From the NCBI GenBank assembly GCA_019418545.1, contig DYBQ01000123.1:1-5909 (forward strand): 5,909 bases of DNA, written 5' to 3'. Under the pieces are notes generated by a model, which was given only the letters and a program-made list of their open reading frames with translations, did not search any database and was not told where the DNA came from. A program made the position numbers and the translations under genes. Origin of the DNA: Clostridiales bacterium. Lineage in GTDB: Bacteria > Bacillota > Clostridia > Oscillospirales > Acutalibacteraceae. Below are positions 1 to 5,366 of the stretch, one piece after another. Numbering within the stretch: the first letter of the stretch is position 1; each line of letters begins with the position of its first letter.

Positions 1-314
1 TGGATACACAATCCCAAACGGCCTGTAGAAGAACGTCCTTCCAGCATAGGGACATATTTACTGGTAGTCGTAAATTCTTTTGTTCTTCCCAAATACAGCT
101 TATTTGGTTCTAATAGTAATCCTTCTTTTGGAATGATTAACTTTTTAGTCGGATTTGGCTTTCTCATATCCAATATGTCATCTTCATATACCAATAACTC
201 ATTATGCAGCGTTAAGTTATAGCTGTTTGGGTTTACTTGATTGGGGTTAAATGGATTTATCACGATATTTCCATTTTTTACTTCTCTTTCTATTTCTTTG
301 CCTGATAAAATCAT
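1..314 (-). CDS. dcd: dCTP deaminase, 5' part (runs off left edge)
   Basis: The gene reads 104 codons from ATG at 314 and stays open to the left edge, so only the N-terminal half is visible. It starts MILSGKEIEREV and contains MLEGRSSTGRLGL near residues 90-102, the conserved segment of the dCTP deaminase / dUTPase-like trimeric family that carries substrate-contacting Arg and Ser residues. The family deaminates dCTP to dUTP, and some members also cleave dUTP to dUMP. The segment carrying the catalytic glutamate lies beyond the edge, so mono- versus bifunctional activity cannot be told. GGAG sits about 7 bases upstream of the ATG and overlaps the end of the preceding HTH gene, only 4 bases away, so the two are probably coupled. 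Phages use such enzymes to adjust pyrimidine pools during replication. The family call is firm; the physiological role is inferred. Confidence 0.9.
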   Translation of the reverse strand, partial: MILSGKEIEREVKNGNIVINPFNPNQVNPNSYNLTLHNELLVYEDDILDMRKPNPTKKLIIPKEGLLLEPNKLYLGRTKEFTTTSKYVPMLEGRSSTGRLGLCI

Positions 315-318
315 CTTT

Positions 319-915
319 TTACTCCAATGTCACCTTTATTTTCTTTCCGAGTGCTTTGGCAATAAGGCTTAAAGTATCTAACTTTAAAGTTTGGCCTTTC
401 TCCACAGCCCTAAGAGTATTAATTCCCACACCGGATTTTTCCGCAAGCTCTTTTTGGTGTAAACCTTTTGCTTCTCTCAACTTTTTAATTTCTGTGCCAA
501 TTTCCATTTTCCTACCTCCATATTTAGGCACTATATCAACGCCTTTCCGTGCCGTCATACCCTTTTGCTTCTTTTTATACGGCGTGCCTTCATGCTTATA
601 GCACTCTTGCGGTGTGATGCCTCTTTTCTCACCAGTATCTATCATGTAGTGACATGCATATACCGTTGTCCCTACCCCAGACATAAGTCTGCGATAGAAG
701 CAATCGTAACATTTGTTATGCTTTACTTTGCTTTCTGACACTTTTCCGCATCCGCATAAATCCCATATTTTACTCTTTACCGTTTCACTGGGGCGCACTC
801 GTCCAGATAATATTGCATTTGCATATCCCGTACTTATACCGACACTGGACGCAAACTCTCTTTGAGTTATATTTTTACTTTTTATGTGCAAACGAAGTTC
901 TTCTCTTAATGTCAT
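319..915 (-). CDS. Double-HTH regulator with central Cys-rich domain
   Basis: This 198-residue protein has three parts. Residues about 5-52 are a Cro/CI-like helix-turn-helix (ITQREFASSVGISTGYANAI). Residues about 54-106 are a cysteine-rich segment (Cys54, 56, 69, 72, 88, 105, with His89) containing YRR and DTGEKRG, resembling small phage zinc-finger-like proteins. Residues about 137-198 are a second, typical XRE HTH (LHQKELAEKSGVGINTLRAV). It is probably a DNA-binding regulator, with target unknown. The start at 915 overlaps the stop of the 55-residue gene as ATGA, so translation is likely coupled. The oddity is a strong internal ribosome binding site directly before Met137, which suggests a fusion of two once-separate genes, or that two products are made. 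The HTH calls are solid; zinc binding is inferred from cysteine spacing. Confidence 0.85.
   Translation of the reverse strand: MTLREELRLHIKSKNITQREFASSVGISTGYANAILSGRVRPSETVKSKIWDLCGCGKVSESKVKHNKCYDCFYRRLMSGVGTTVYACHYMIDTGEKRGITPQECYKHEGTPYKKKQKGMTARKGVDIVPKYGGRKMEIGTEIKKLREAKGLHQKELAEKSGVGINTLRAVEKGQTLKLDTLSLIAKALGKKIKVTLE
505..519 (-). promoter_or_regulatory. Internal ribosome binding site before second HTH domain
   Basis: GGAGG at 519-515 lies 7 bases before an in-frame ATG at 507-505, as good a Shine-Dalgarno site as at any real start in this window. Initiation here would make a free 62-residue XRE protein (319-507) starting MEIGTEIKKLREAKG, a normal length for a stand-alone phage XRE repressor or antirepressor. 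Whether it is used, or is a relic of two separate genes now fused, cannot be decided from sequence alone. Confidence 0.55.
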
Positions 916-1079
916 TTCTCTTCCCTTTCCAGCCTATACAGCTTGTCCAATGCCTCTTGCAAAGGGCAACGCTTACACTCATAGTCGTTATCTTTGCAGA
1001 TAATCGCGCAGCCCTTTCCTCCCGTCTTTTTTACTCCCACTTGCTTAAATGCGGGGTAAAATTCAGTTAGATGTTCCAT
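912..1079 (-). CDS. Small four-cysteine protein, 55 aa
   Basis: This short gene has ATG at 1079-1077 and TGA at 914-912, giving 55 residues starting MEHLTEFYPAFKQVG. Four cysteines (Cys24, Cys28, Cys35, Cys38; pattern C-x3-C-x6-C-x2-C) suggest a small zinc- or metal-binding knuckle, followed by a charged, probably helical tail (residues 40-55). GGAGG lies 7 bases before the ATG, inside the last codons of rusA. The stop overlaps the start of the double-HTH gene as ATGA. Strong ribosome binding site, tight packing and a sensible composition support a real gene. The function is not recognised. Small Cys-rich proteins of this type are frequent in Firmicutes phage early regions and could bind DNA or a host protein, but nothing here shows it. 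Confidence 0.8.
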   Translation of the reverse strand: MEHLTEFYPAFKQVGVKKTGGKGCAIICKDNDYECKRCPLQEALDKLYRLEREEK

Positions 1080-1081
1080 TG

Positions 1082-1492
1082 TTAAGCCTCCGAAATATAT
1101 ACTCTGATGTACGGCTCTTTTGCGTAAAATTTCTCAACATTCAACTGTACAACACATGAATCGTCCTTATAGGCTATGCCATTTAATGCATCACATACCG
1201 CTTTAGCGATATTGTCTGCATCAGGTTTTTTTGTTGGCTTTATTTCATCAGCAATCATTTCCAGAACTCTTTTTCTTGATGTACTCTTGGGAATTTGAAA
1301 GTATGCACATATCGTGACAGATACCGCACCTGAAAACATACCTCTGCACTGTGTCAGATAAGCTGTTGCAATTTCTCTCTCATAATCCCTTGTTTTCTTC
1401 GGTGTATATACAACCGTTCTGTCCCTAAGCTTTGCAGCTCGTGGTCTTTCTTTTCCCCGCGGTGCTCCTAATACCGTGAACTGTGTCATCAT
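1082..1492 (-). CDS. rusA: RusA-family Holliday junction resolvase
   Basis: This 136-residue protein matches the RusA family in length and motifs. The N-terminus has GxPRGKERPR (residues 9-18). The catalytic core is KPDADNIAKAVCDALNG (89-105), with Asp91, Asp93 and Lys97, followed by YKDD with Asp111; these line up with the acidic metal ligands and lysine known from E. coli RusA. RusA dimers resolve four-way junctions by paired nicks and in phages process recombination or replication intermediates before packaging. Two tandem ATGs occur at 1492 and 1489; the first overlaps the TGA of the replisome-organiser gene, with GGGGG 7 bases upstream, so coupled translation is likely. No key residue appears to be missing. 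Confidence 0.95.
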   Translation of the reverse strand: MMTQFTVLGAPRGKERPRAAKLRDRTVVYTPKKTRDYEREIATAYLTQCRGMFSGAVSVTICAYFQIPKSTSRKRVLEMIADEIKPTKKPDADNIAKAVCDALNGIAYKDDSCVVQLNVEKFYAKEPYIRVYISEA

Positions 1493-2295
1493 AAATATTC
1501 CCCCAAATCAAAGTTTTCAAAATCGTCCAAGTCGTAAGTTGTTTGTCTCTTGGGCTTTGCTGTCTCCACAGCCGCTTCATCTTCCCACCTTCGGCCATTT
1601 AACCATGTTGCCGGCAGTGGGATATATCTGCCGTTTTCTTTTTGCCAGTCAAAAGAAGATTTCTGCGCTTCCAGTGCCTTTTTCATCTTTTCAAATAAAG
1701 TCTTGTCCGGCTTTATCTTCAAGTATGCTTTTTCTGCTGCTGCCTTTGCTTGCTTTTTAGGATACAAAATCCAAAAATCATCAAATGGCACATGCGCGCA
1801 TATAGTGTCTCCTTTACTTTTCTTTACTTTACTTTCCTCTTCTTTCCTTTGTTGTGAAATGTCAGCGTTTTTTTGAAAAATGTTTACATTTTCTTCGATA
1901 ATGCATACATTTTTCGGTAAAAGGGCGCACTCAACCAAGAGGTATTGCTTTTTGATTTTGACTTGCTTTCTGCGGTCTACTGCTTTTAGATACCTTAACT
2001 GGATTCCTTTTGATGTAAGAATCCCGTATCTTTCAAACATGTCTTTATCAAAAATACCTCTTTTTATAGAAGCCTCTACTATTTCAGAAACGACATTGCC
2101 ACCCGTACCGTTGCGCTTTGCGAACAACAATGCAACCTCTTTTGTCCATTCACAATAGTAACCTTCGCCCCCATAAATGCGCTGTAAGAGCTTGACGACT
2201 ACTGCAAATCCTTGTAAACAAAATTCTGCTTCTATTAACTCAAACTTACTGTCCAATTCACAATCCAAAGGAAAATATGGAATACCATCTTTCAT
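1489..2295 (-). CDS. Replisome organiser, DUF4373 / Lin1244-type N-terminus
   Basis: This 268-residue protein begins MKDGIPYFPLDCELD and has the Lin1244/Lin1753-like (DUF4373) N-terminal domain (about 1-110), seen in Gram-positive phage replication initiators related to DnaD-type replisome organisers. A polar linker (about 111-165) holds three heptapeptide repeats and a Lys/Glu run. The C-terminal domain (about 168-240) has FDDFWILYPKK and YIPLPATWLNGRRWEDE, a conserved tail of phage replication proteins; the last 30 residues are acidic. It probably binds the phage origin and recruits a helicase or its loader. No DnaC-like loader follows; the next gene is rusA, so loading may depend on host proteins or a gene elsewhere. 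GGAGG lies 5 bases before the ATG. The linker DNA is a candidate origin. Confidence 0.88.
   Translation of the reverse strand: MKDGIPYFPLDCELDSKFELIEAEFCLQGFAVVVKLLQRIYGGEGYYCEWTKEVALLFAKRNGTGGNVVSEIVEASIKRGIFDKDMFERYGILTSKGIQLRYLKAVDRRKQVKIKKQYLLVECALLPKNVCIIEENVNIFQKNADISQQRKEEESKVKKSKGDTICAHVPFDDFWILYPKKQAKAAAEKAYLKIKPDKTLFEKMKKALEAQKSSFDWQKENGRYIPLPATWLNGRRWEDEAAVETAKPKRQTTYDLDDFENFDLGEYL
1810..1848 (-). other. Purine-rich AT tract next to iterons (candidate DNA unwinding element)
   Basis: On the coding strand these 39 bases are all A or G except three T's, with AGTAAAG occurring three times. They encode the Lys/Glu/Ser-rich run RKEEESKVKKSKG. The tract follows the iteron-like repeats directly, the arrangement seen in lambda-type origins where iterons are followed by an easily melted, strand-asymmetric AT-rich segment. 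The function as an unwinding element is inferred; the composition could also simply reflect a charged flexible linker. Confidence 0.4.
1852..1914 (-). repeat. Three 21-bp iteron-like direct repeats
   Basis: Three consecutive 21-bp units (1894-1914, 1873-1893, 1852-1872) encode KNVCIIE / ENVNIFQ / KNADISQ. By hand alignment, units 1 and 2 share 15 of 21 bases, 2 and 3 share 14, and 1 and 3 share 12. All three keep AAAA, then G, CATT and a terminal AA at the same positions. Unit 2 contains a dyad (AAAATGT, 2-base spacer, ACATTTT) and unit 1 a shorter one (AATG, 4 bases, CATT). They lie in the linker of the replication initiator, as iterons do in lambda O. Confidence 0.6.
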
Positions 2296-2452
2296 AGTTT
2301 CCTCCGATTTTTAACTATCTGCCGTACGGAAACGCCAAGACCACCCGCGAATGCAAACAATCAGGGAACCCCCGTATTATCCGGCTTAGTTATTCTTTAA
2401 AAACTTTCTTGCGCCTTTTGCGCTCCAAAAAATAGATTTTTTCTTTATCATG
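2296..2452. other. Intergenic gap, 157 bp, possible gene relic
   Basis: This is the longest non-coding stretch in a densely packed operon. It holds no convincing promoter or intrinsic terminator. On the minus strand the half nearest the replisome-organiser gene contains a 22-codon open frame (2292-2360, TTG start, TGA overlapping the next ATG as ATGA) reading LFAFAGGLGVSVRQIVKNRR near its start. The other half contains a 21-codon frame (2386-2451, MIKKKSIFWSAKGARKFLK) without a ribosome binding site. An 8-bp palindrome CCGTACGG sits at 2322-2329. These may be scraps of a gene displaced when the nuclease gene arrived. Confidence 0.4.
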
Positions 2453-3037
2453 TTAAGAAATCGTTTTTACTCTGTGTAAATATTCATCTAAAATTGAAAA
2501 TTTATTTAGGTATATATCATACTTTGATTGGTGCTTACCAATACTTATTTGAAGTTGTTGAACCTTAAATGAAGGTATTACGTAAAACTTATCGGCATTT
2601 CCTCCATCTCGTGCAACAAGTATGTAAATATCACATGTTGGCTTTTTCTTTCTCAATGCAAAAGAATAAAATTCGCACATTTGAGGGCTTTTATATAAAG
2701 CTGAAACTTTAACATCTATCTTCAAAATTCCATCAACAAGTAAATCATAAGGATAATTTTGTGACATCATTTCAACCGAGAAACCTTTACTAGACAAAAG
2801 TTCGCAAACTTCTCTTTCTACTTTCTTCGCTTTTGATGTATCGTTGTCCTGTACGGTTAATCCTAATTTTTTAGCCCAACCATAGTATCCTAATGTCTTT
2901 GAAATTTTGTTTGTTAATCTGTCATTTCCATAGAAATCATGTATATCCGTTCTGGTTGGCATCAAGTTATTTCCTATGTGCCGTGATACTTCTAAAATAT
3001 CCGCTTCAATCATCTCATTTGTCCAAATTGTTGCCAT
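2453..3037 (-). CDS. Putative PD-(D/E)XK nuclease with homing-endonuclease-associated N-terminal repeat
   Basis: This 194-residue protein has two parts. Residues about 9-61 (ADILEVSRHIGNNLMPTRTD ... WAKKLGL) resemble the DNA-binding homing endonuclease-associated repeat. Residues about 70-165 look like a PD-(D/E)XK nuclease core: a helix with Glu74/Glu76, then YPYDLLVDGILKIDVKVS with Asp98, Asp108 and Lys110 in the D-x9-D-x-K pattern, then a hydrophobic strand (CDIYILVARD) and FYVIPS, as in PDDEXK proteins linked to mobile introns. It probably cuts DNA with two metal ions. GGAGG lies 7 bases before the ATG. GC is about 30% by hand count over 2461-2700, against about 43% in part of ssb, and the gene is flanked by the only real gaps of the operon, so it is probably a mobile insertion. 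Both neighbours are intact, so it looks free-standing rather than intron-borne. The function is inferred from motifs. Confidence 0.7.
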   Translation of the reverse strand: MATIWTNEMIEADILEVSRHIGNNLMPTRTDIHDFYGNDRLTNKISKTLGYYGWAKKLGLTVQDNDTSKAKKVEREVCELLSSKGFSVEMMSQNYPYDLLVDGILKIDVKVSALYKSPQMCEFYSFALRKKKPTCDIYILVARDGGNADKFYVIPSFKVQQLQISIGKHQSKYDIYLNKFSILDEYLHRVKTIS

Positions 3038-3094
3038 AATACCACCTCCATTTCACTTCCTGCGCTTTTGTATTCACGGGATAAACGCTAACCC
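3038..3094. other. Intergenic gap upstream of nuclease gene
   Basis: These 57 bases separate the ssb stop from the nuclease ATG. They hold the nuclease ribosome binding site (GGAGGTGGT) and otherwise no recognisable promoter, hairpin or gene. Elsewhere in this operon neighbouring genes overlap or lie within about 5 bases, so the gap supports a later insertion of the nuclease gene. Confidence 0.5.
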
Positions 3095-3502
3095 TCAGTT
3101 AAAAGGCAAGTCCCCGTCGTCCATAATTTCCTCAAAACCTCCGCTTTCAGGTGTGTACTGCACATCAGCACTACCCGTCTTTTCCTGCTTGCTGTCTGCA
3201 AAATCTACCTTTTCCGCTAAGATTTCAAAGGCTTTTCGTTTATTGCCGTCTTTGTCTGTGTAGCTTCTGGTTTGGATAGCTCCTTGAACAGCTATTTTTC
3301 TGCCCTTTTTAAAGTGCTTGCAGATAAATTCCGCTGTGTCTCTCCATGCCACAATGTCGATAAAGTCAACCTGCCGTTCTTCCCCTGCCTTTTGGTAAGG
3401 ACGGTCAACAGCTATGCTAAAGCTGGTTACTGCGTTGTCATTTTGTGTATGTTTTAGCTCTGGGTCGGCTGTCAATCTGCCAATTAAAACTACGCTATTC
3501 AA
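3095..3502 (-). CDS. ssb: Single-stranded DNA-binding protein
   Basis: This 135-residue OB-fold SSB begins MNSVVLIGRLTADPEL, and later has VDFIDIVAWRDTAEFICKHF and KGRKIAVQGAIQTRSY, all diagnostic of bacterial-type SSB. The fold covers residues 1 to about 103. It is followed by a short polar linker and an acidic tip, DDGDLPFN, which in this family binds partner proteins such as exonucleases and helicases. It coats single-stranded DNA during phage replication and works with the annealing proteins encoded just upstream. The start codon is TTG at 3502-3500: the family's N-terminus begins exactly there and a GGUGGG site lies 3 bases upstream. The start overlaps the HNH stop by 8 bases. The weak start may limit SSB amount or couple it to HNH translation. 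Confidence 0.95.
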   Translation of the reverse strand: MNSVVLIGRLTADPELKHTQNDNAVTSFSIAVDRPYQKAGEERQVDFIDIVAWRDTAEFICKHFKKGRKIAVQGAIQTRSYTDKDGNKRKAFEILAEKVDFADSKQEKTGSADVQYTPESGGFEEIMDDGDLPFN

Positions 3503-3806
3503 AATCCCACCACTTTCTATAAATTAATTTTGATTCGTTCCAATCTGGATATTTACTTTGTAAATATTGCTTGAACTTTTCCTTGATGTCTTTTCTTTTT
3601 GGTGTATGGTCGTAATCATGGTGACACTGCATACACATTGTGCCGATATTCTCTTCTATACCAAGTCCCCCTTGCGAACGTGCGATATAGTGCGAGTTTG
3701 GCATGGCGTATGGACTATGGCATATAATGCATTCATGTCTGTCTCTTTCCCACACTTTGTCTTTGACCGCCTTTGATATATCAAGTGCTTTCGTTCTTTT
3801 CTTCAT
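3495..3806 (-). CDS. HNH endonuclease
   Basis: This 103-residue protein has a complete HNH core: the first metal knuckle CIIC (Cys26, Cys29), NSHYIARSQGG with His39 as likely general base, EENIGTMC with Asn53, and the second knuckle CMQCHHDYDH (Cys58, Cys61, with His62, 63 and 67). The basic N-terminus probably contacts DNA. It likely nicks or cuts double-stranded DNA with a zinc-stabilised beta-beta-alpha-metal site. It directly follows the NinB-like gene, overlapping it by 26 bases, with AGGTGG 4 bases before the ATG. Its place inside the recombination cassette suggests a part in processing branched DNA, loosely comparable to NinG/Rap near ninB in lambda, rather than terminase-linked packaging. 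That role is inferred; the fold is clear. Confidence 0.88.
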   Translation of the reverse strand: MKKRTKALDISKAVKDKVWERDRHECIICHSPYAMPNSHYIARSQGGLGIEENIGTMCMQCHHDYDHTPKRKDIKEKFKQYLQSKYPDWNESKLIYRKWWDFE

Positions 3807-4335
3807 TCTTCCACCTGTCCGTTAAGGCTGCGAGTTGCTCCGGCGGATATGTTTCAATGCCTAACTCTTTTGCCTCAAATACAACTTCACTTATCAAGGC
3901 TGCCATTTCTTTTTTATCGTAAGTCGATGAACCGTAGTATACGATAACCCGTGTACAGTCTTTCACTTTGCTTCCATCTATGGTCTTGACGATGTTTCCC
4001 AAGCCTCCGGATTCCCAATGTCTTGTAAAGCTTTCAATGGCTTTATCAGGAAGAAGCAAGTACTCATATACCCCTACCCTGCGAATCATTTCAAGATAAA
4101 CATTTTCTTTTGTCGTCTCCAGCTTTTTTGCGATTTTATCGCATAAAACCCACATATATGCGTTGGCATCTAGGGAGCGTTTCCCGTAGTCCTCTTTTAG
4201 TCTTGCTGTATACTGCTTATCTTTTTTCGATTGGCAAAAGTGCTTTACAACACCGGATTCTTTTGCTTGAAGCATAAGCCATATGCCTTCACTGTCGGTC
4301 ATCCACTTTGCTTTTTCAAATGTTACCTCTGTCAC
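3781..4335 (-). CDS. NinB/Orf-like recombination mediator
   Basis: This 184-residue protein resembles the lambda NinB (Orf) family: KRSLDANAYMWVLCDKIA (52-69) matches the RSLDQN...W.L signature, GSSTYDKKEMAALIS (135-149) matches the GxSTSxMxxxEFxxLI region, and the C-terminus (GIETYPPEQLAALTDRW, 159-175) also aligns. In lambda, Orf binds SSB and single-stranded DNA and helps load annealing proteins onto SSB-coated strands; here it sits between a Rad52-like gene and ssb, which fits. The start is GTG at 4335, overlapping the previous stop as GTGA, with only a weak upstream purine stretch, so translation probably depends on coupling. The protein is longer than lambda NinB at its N-terminus (about 50 residues before the motif). 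The family call comes from remembered motifs and remains untested. Confidence 0.7.
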   Translation of the reverse strand: MTEVTFEKAKWMTDSEGIWLMLQAKESGVVKHFCQSKKDKQYTARLKEDYGKRSLDANAYMWVLCDKIAKKLETTKENVYLEMIRRVGVYEYLLLPDKAIESFTRHWESGGLGNIVKTIDGSKVKDCTRVIVYYGSSTYDKKEMAALISEVVFEAKELGIETYPPEQLAALTDRWKNEEKNEST

Positions 4336-4871
4336 TTAGAAACATCTTCTTTCTTTGGATAGAGAACAAAAACTCTTTCCGATTTTCTTTGTCCTCTAGC
4401 CTTTCTCCAAATAGCAAGTGCTTCTATTTTCCCGTGTGAATCATACTCTATCTTAGATACAACAAATTTATCATTCGTAGCTTTTTTACCTTTGCCATTA
4501 GTAAAAATTTCAACATATTCAGAGGGTATCCATATATAAGGAGCGGTATAGAGTTCTCTTCCAATACCCCAATTGAAACACGCTCTCTTAAAACTGTCAG
4601 AAGCTTCTCCTTTTTCTTTCTCTGTTACACTTTCTGTCCCGCAATTATCCTTCCAAATCCATTCATTTCCAACTTTTATGCCAACGGAGCAGTACAGATT
4701 TCCTTTACACTCATAATATCGGCATTGCCACATATCACATCCAACTGTTTCGTCAAGGATATTCATGTCACAACGTGCATCTTTATATAGCAAAAGACTC
4801 ACTCCATTTTCACTGATAGTCGCGACACGGCACTGTATTTCGTCAGCCTTCAATCGTCTAAAGCTTGTCAT
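4332..4871 (-). CDS. Rad52-family single-strand annealing protein
   Basis: This 179-residue protein has the pattern of phage Rad52/Rad22-like annealing proteins: LKADEIQCRV (7-16), a segment ending DETVGCDMWQ (40-49), VGIKVGNEWIWKDNCGTES (63-81), then the strongly conserved KGEASDSFKRACFNWGIGRELY (87-108). These proteins form rings that anneal complementary single strands, driving phage recombination and end joining. The C-terminal 60 residues are basic and may bind DNA or partners. ATG at 4871 follows the previous TAG with no gap, with AGGTGA just upstream. No partner 5'-3' exonuclease is in the window. GC is about 31% by hand count over 4441-4560, lower than ssb, suggesting a mosaic origin. 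Confidence 0.78.
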   Translation of the reverse strand: MTSFRRLKADEIQCRVATISENGVSLLLYKDARCDMNILDETVGCDMWQCRYYECKGNLYCSVGIKVGNEWIWKDNCGTESVTEKEKGEASDSFKRACFNWGIGRELYTAPYIWIPSEYVEIFTNGKGKKATNDKFVVSKIEYDSHGKIEALAIWRKARGQRKSERVFVLYPKKEDVSK

Positions 4872-5366
4872 CTACTTCACCTGCAAATTCATACTTGTTT
4901 TAAGCTCTGCGCCTTCAAGTTCTTTTCCTTCTTTCATCAGCTTTGTAACATCTGCCTTTGGAATTTTTATTGTGGTTTCCGTAATACATAAATTTGGATA
5001 CTGCTCTTTGAACGCTTCTTCATCAGCTATGTACAAAGATGTTGATTTTCTGAAAGAAATAGCATTTCTTGGTGTTTCCAATCTCTCCATACCGATAGCC
5101 TGCATAGAACAAGATAAATAATGTTTCAGACTATCAATTTGCGCTTTTTTCGACTTCATACGCTTATTCAATGCATCTTTTTCAGCCTTTATCGCGGCAA
5201 TTTCAGCCTCTTGGTTCTTTATCATACATGCGATATTGTCAGCTTTTTCATTGAACTCCCCCTTGATACCCTCTAATGTATCTGCTACAGCTTCAATCGG
5301 GATTTCTTCATCCTCAACTGCCTGTAAAAATTGATTATATTCGTTACTGATTTCATATAGCTTCAT
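4872..5366 (-). CDS. Siphovirus Gp157-family coiled-coil protein
   Basis: This 164-residue protein has the Gp157 layout: N-terminal KLYEISNEYNQFL, an acidic stretch with DTLEGIKGEFNEKADNIAC (residues 29-47), a long coiled coil (about 36-90, rich in Lys/Glu/Ala), then YLSCSMQAIG and a C-terminal part with RKSTSLYIADEEAF and IPKADVTKLMKEGKELEGA. Its length matches the family, named after a gene of Streptococcus thermophilus phages. The biochemical role is unclear; it regularly lies next to phage recombinase genes, as here directly before the Rad52-like gene, so an accessory role in recombination is a fair inference. The ATG overlaps the previous stop as ATGA. Confidence 0.88.
   Translation of the reverse strand: MKLYEISNEYNQFLQAVEDEEIPIEAVADTLEGIKGEFNEKADNIACMIKNQEAEIAAIKAEKDALNKRMKSKKAQIDSLKHYLSCSMQAIGMERLETPRNAISFRKSTSLYIADEEAFKEQYPNLCITETTIKIPKADVTKLMKEGKELEGAELKTSMNLQVK

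Noticed and set aside
251..601. Plus-strand open frame of 116 codons with a hydrophobic start
   Set aside because: It is the reverse of the dcd and double-HTH genes, which have clear family motifs; Phe/Leu/Ser-rich content is typical of an antisense shadow. The other plus-strand frames were rejected for the same reason.
2322..2329. CCGTACGG palindrome as an operator
   Set aside because: It is a single 8-bp palindrome with no second copy found in the window, so there is no support for a binding site.
2367..2400. Promoter upstream of the replisome organiser (GATAAT as -10)
   Set aside because: The -10 is plausible, but the hexamer 17 bases upstream (GTTTTT) does not resemble TTGACA and there is no extended -10.
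2405..2440. Intrinsic terminator after the nuclease gene
   Set aside because: The GCGC-AAAAG-GCGC hairpin has only a 4-bp stem and no immediate U run on the minus strand; the A6/T6 hairpin next to it lacks GC pairs.
2406..3068. Imperfect 12-bp direct repeat flanking the nuclease gene (3057-3068 and 2406-2417, 10 of 12 bases)
   Set aside because: A match this good is expected by chance at a rate of roughly one in four when comparing flanks of this size, so it is not evidence of a target duplication.
2296..3094. Group I intron carrying the nuclease
   Set aside because: ssb and the replisome organiser are both full length with normal ends, so no gene is interrupted, and no intron core such as a P7-like pairing could be seen in the 57- and 157-base flanks.
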